From assembly GCA_947451525.1 (NCBI GenBank), contig CANFZM010000011.1, positions 17,350-81,349 of the forward strand: DNA of 64,000 nucleotides, in the 5' to 3' direction. The translations under genes were made by a program, and so were the position numbers. The DNA comes from Flavobacteriaceae bacterium (GTDB lineage: Bacteria; Bacteroidota; Bacteroidia; Flavobacteriales; Flavobacteriaceae). Below, one piece after another: positions 63,232 to 64,000 of the stretch. Below the pieces are notes generated by a model that saw only the letters and a program-made list of their open reading frames with translations, made no database searches and was not told the DNA's origin. The first letter of the stretch is position 1; each line of letters starts with the position of its first letter.

Positions 63232-63260
63232 AAAAAAATCTCCCCAATTTCTTGAGGAGA
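63232..63260 (-). terminator. Terminator of the partial T9SS gene
   Basis: A 9-bp stem with one mismatch (63239-63247 with 63252-63260) and a 4-base loop, followed on the minus strand by seven T (63238-63232). It lies 29 bases beyond the stop at 63289. Confidence 0.75.
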
Positions 63261-63288
63261 CTTAATTATAAAAAATTATTTAAGATGT

Positions 63289-64000
63289 TTATCTCTTAAT
63301 TACACGAAGTGTTTTTATATTATCAGCTTGGCTTACAATTACGTTGTAAACACCTGCAGGATACTGTGATCCTATTTCAAATGCTTCAACTTCTGTAGCA
63401 TCTAAAATTCGGTTTTCTAAAAGTTTTCCTAACATATCGTATACTTTTACTTGTATATTTTCTTGACTGCTAGATTTAACATTCAGTTTAAAGTTATCCG
63501 CAAATGGATTTGGATAAGCAGTAGCATCAAATAATGTTGCTGTTTCCATTGGAACAATTGTTTTTGATGTTCCTGGAGTAGTTAGCGTACATGCTTTACC
63601 ATAAGCTCCCCATACGCCTCCTATTTTCGCGCTCACTTTTACCGAATAAGTTGTTGATGGCAATAAACCTGGAACGGTATCTAATCCAAAAGAACCCAAG
63701 TTATTTGTATCAAAAATATAACCATAAGACAAAGCAGTATTGGTGAAGCTAAATCTATAATCGGTTGCATTAGAAACTAAAATAGCATGAATAATTTCTG
63801 TAGTACTTACAGCTGTATAATCACATTGTGAAGTTTGTAGTTGTGTGGTTGAAATATTAGTAGGTGTGGTTACATTACAAGAAGTTCCATAACTACCAGA
63901 AGATGTTCCATTCTGTATACTAACTTTTATGGCATAAGTTGCTCCATATACTAATGGCATACCTACCGCTTCCGATAAAGTAATCCAACAATCTGAAGAA
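63289..64000 (-). CDS. Large secreted T9SS protein, 5' part outside the window
   Basis: The frame stays open to the window edge: codons before the internal ATG at 63960 read SSDCWITLSEAVG, so the real start lies beyond 64000. The visible C-terminal 237 residues contain two related beta-rich repeats ending NVTTPT / TLTTPG (GATYAIKVSIQNGTSSGSYG and STTYSVKVSAKIGGVWGAYG), as in adhesin-like surface proteins, then a T9SS sorting domain (about the last 75 residues: AYPNPFADNFKLNV, ending TLRVIKR). Function unknown; adhesin or large surface protein is likely. Confidence 0.8.
   Translation of the reverse strand, partial: SSDCWITLSEAVGMPLVYGATYAIKVSIQNGTSSGSYGTSCNVTTPTNISTTQLQTSQCDYTAVSTTEIIHAILVSNATDYRFSFTNTALSYGYIFDTNNLGSFGLDTVPGLLPSTTYSVKVSAKIGGVWGAYGKACTLTTPGTSKTIVPMETATLFDATAYPNPFADNFKLNVKSSSQENIQVKVYDMLGKLLENRILDATEVEAFEIGSQYPAGVYNVIVSQADNIKTLRVIKR

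Larger units (their letters stand above)
62822..63238. other. Long intergenic region with IS-end-like sequence and hairpin
   Basis: About 420 bases without a supported open frame. It holds the IS-end-like stretch and the 22-bp hairpin listed separately. Between 62940 and 63060, two partly similar stretches appear: cttactcttccgcttgaagctctaaatatttt and ttcctttacgcctgatgttctaaacactttg (cttga-type spacing), perhaps a degenerate duplication. Confidence 0.45.

Noticed and set aside
1..64000. tRNA, rRNA, or prophage genes
   Set aside because: I saw no cloverleaf-like or rRNA-like stretch and no capsid, terminase or integrase frame. I could not run a covariance-model scan, so a small RNA could be missed.

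Overview
The window looks like a chromosomal segment of a Flavobacterium-like member of the Flavobacteriaceae (Bacteroidota). The evidence is the low G+C content, the Bacteroidota -7 promoter box TAnnTTTG ahead of many genes, seven secreted proteins ending in type IX secretion system (T9SS) sorting domains, a BatA-type protein, a DUF4834-type protein, and a capnine/sphingoid-base synthase homologue. I recognise no rRNA, tRNA, CRISPR array, intact insertion sequence or prophage.

Layout: (1) 0.2-12.3 kb is mostly housekeeping: DEAD-box helicase, BatA/vWA membrane protein, a dihydroorotase-like protein lacking its HxH metal ligands, small membrane and exported proteins, an esterase, a PhnP-like metallo-hydrolase, a 490-aa conserved protein, an AraC-type regulator, Bcp peroxiredoxin and an endonuclease III without its Fe-S cysteines. 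(2) 12.3-13.1 kb carries an ECF sigma factor followed by a 47-aa protein. (3) 13.3-34.2 kb is a compact beta-glucan (laminarin-type) utilisation locus, all on the minus strand: a 3-module binding protein with a T9SS signal, a propeller/Y_Y_Y/LuxR sensor-regulator, a glycoside hydrolase fused to a predicted outer-membrane beta-barrel, a glycan-binding lipoprotein, a GH16 lipoprotein, a very probable GH149 beta-1,3-glucan phosphorylase, GH17, GH30, a GPH/MFS sugar transporter and a T9SS-secreted GH16. No SusC/SusD pair is present. (4) 34.6-41.7 kb is one tightly packed minus-strand operon led by an ECF sigma factor: small membrane protein, CpxP-like protein, MbnP, multicopper oxidase, redoxin, MauG/MbnH-like di-haem peroxidase, YHYH protein. 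It looks like a copper or periplasmic oxidation module. (5) 41.8-52.9 kb: uvrA, M28 peptidase, a Wzx-like flippase and a GT4 glycosyltransferase with a coupled 57-aa leader gene, YfhO-like membrane protein, DUF4834, outer-membrane transporter-like protein. (6) 52.9-59.6 kb: GNAT protein, a ParE/RelE toxin-antitoxin pair, a metallophosphatase-glycosyltransferase-GH1 operon, and the capnine/sphingoid synthase homologue. (7) 59.7-64 kb: T9SS cargo, a DUF4369/thioredoxin protein, an IS-end-like relic with a 22-bp hairpin, and a T9SS protein cut by the window edge.

How the glucan genes may work together (inference): surface GH16 enzymes and binding modules cut and hold laminarin. GH30 trims beta-1,6 branches and GH17 and the barrel-tethered hydrolase shorten the main chain. 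Oligosaccharides cross the outer membrane by an unidentified route (possibly the hydrolase-fused barrel) and the inner membrane by the GPH transporter. The cytosolic GH149 enzyme then phosphorolyses them to glucose-1-phosphate. The membrane-spanning LuxR-type protein is the obvious candidate regulator.
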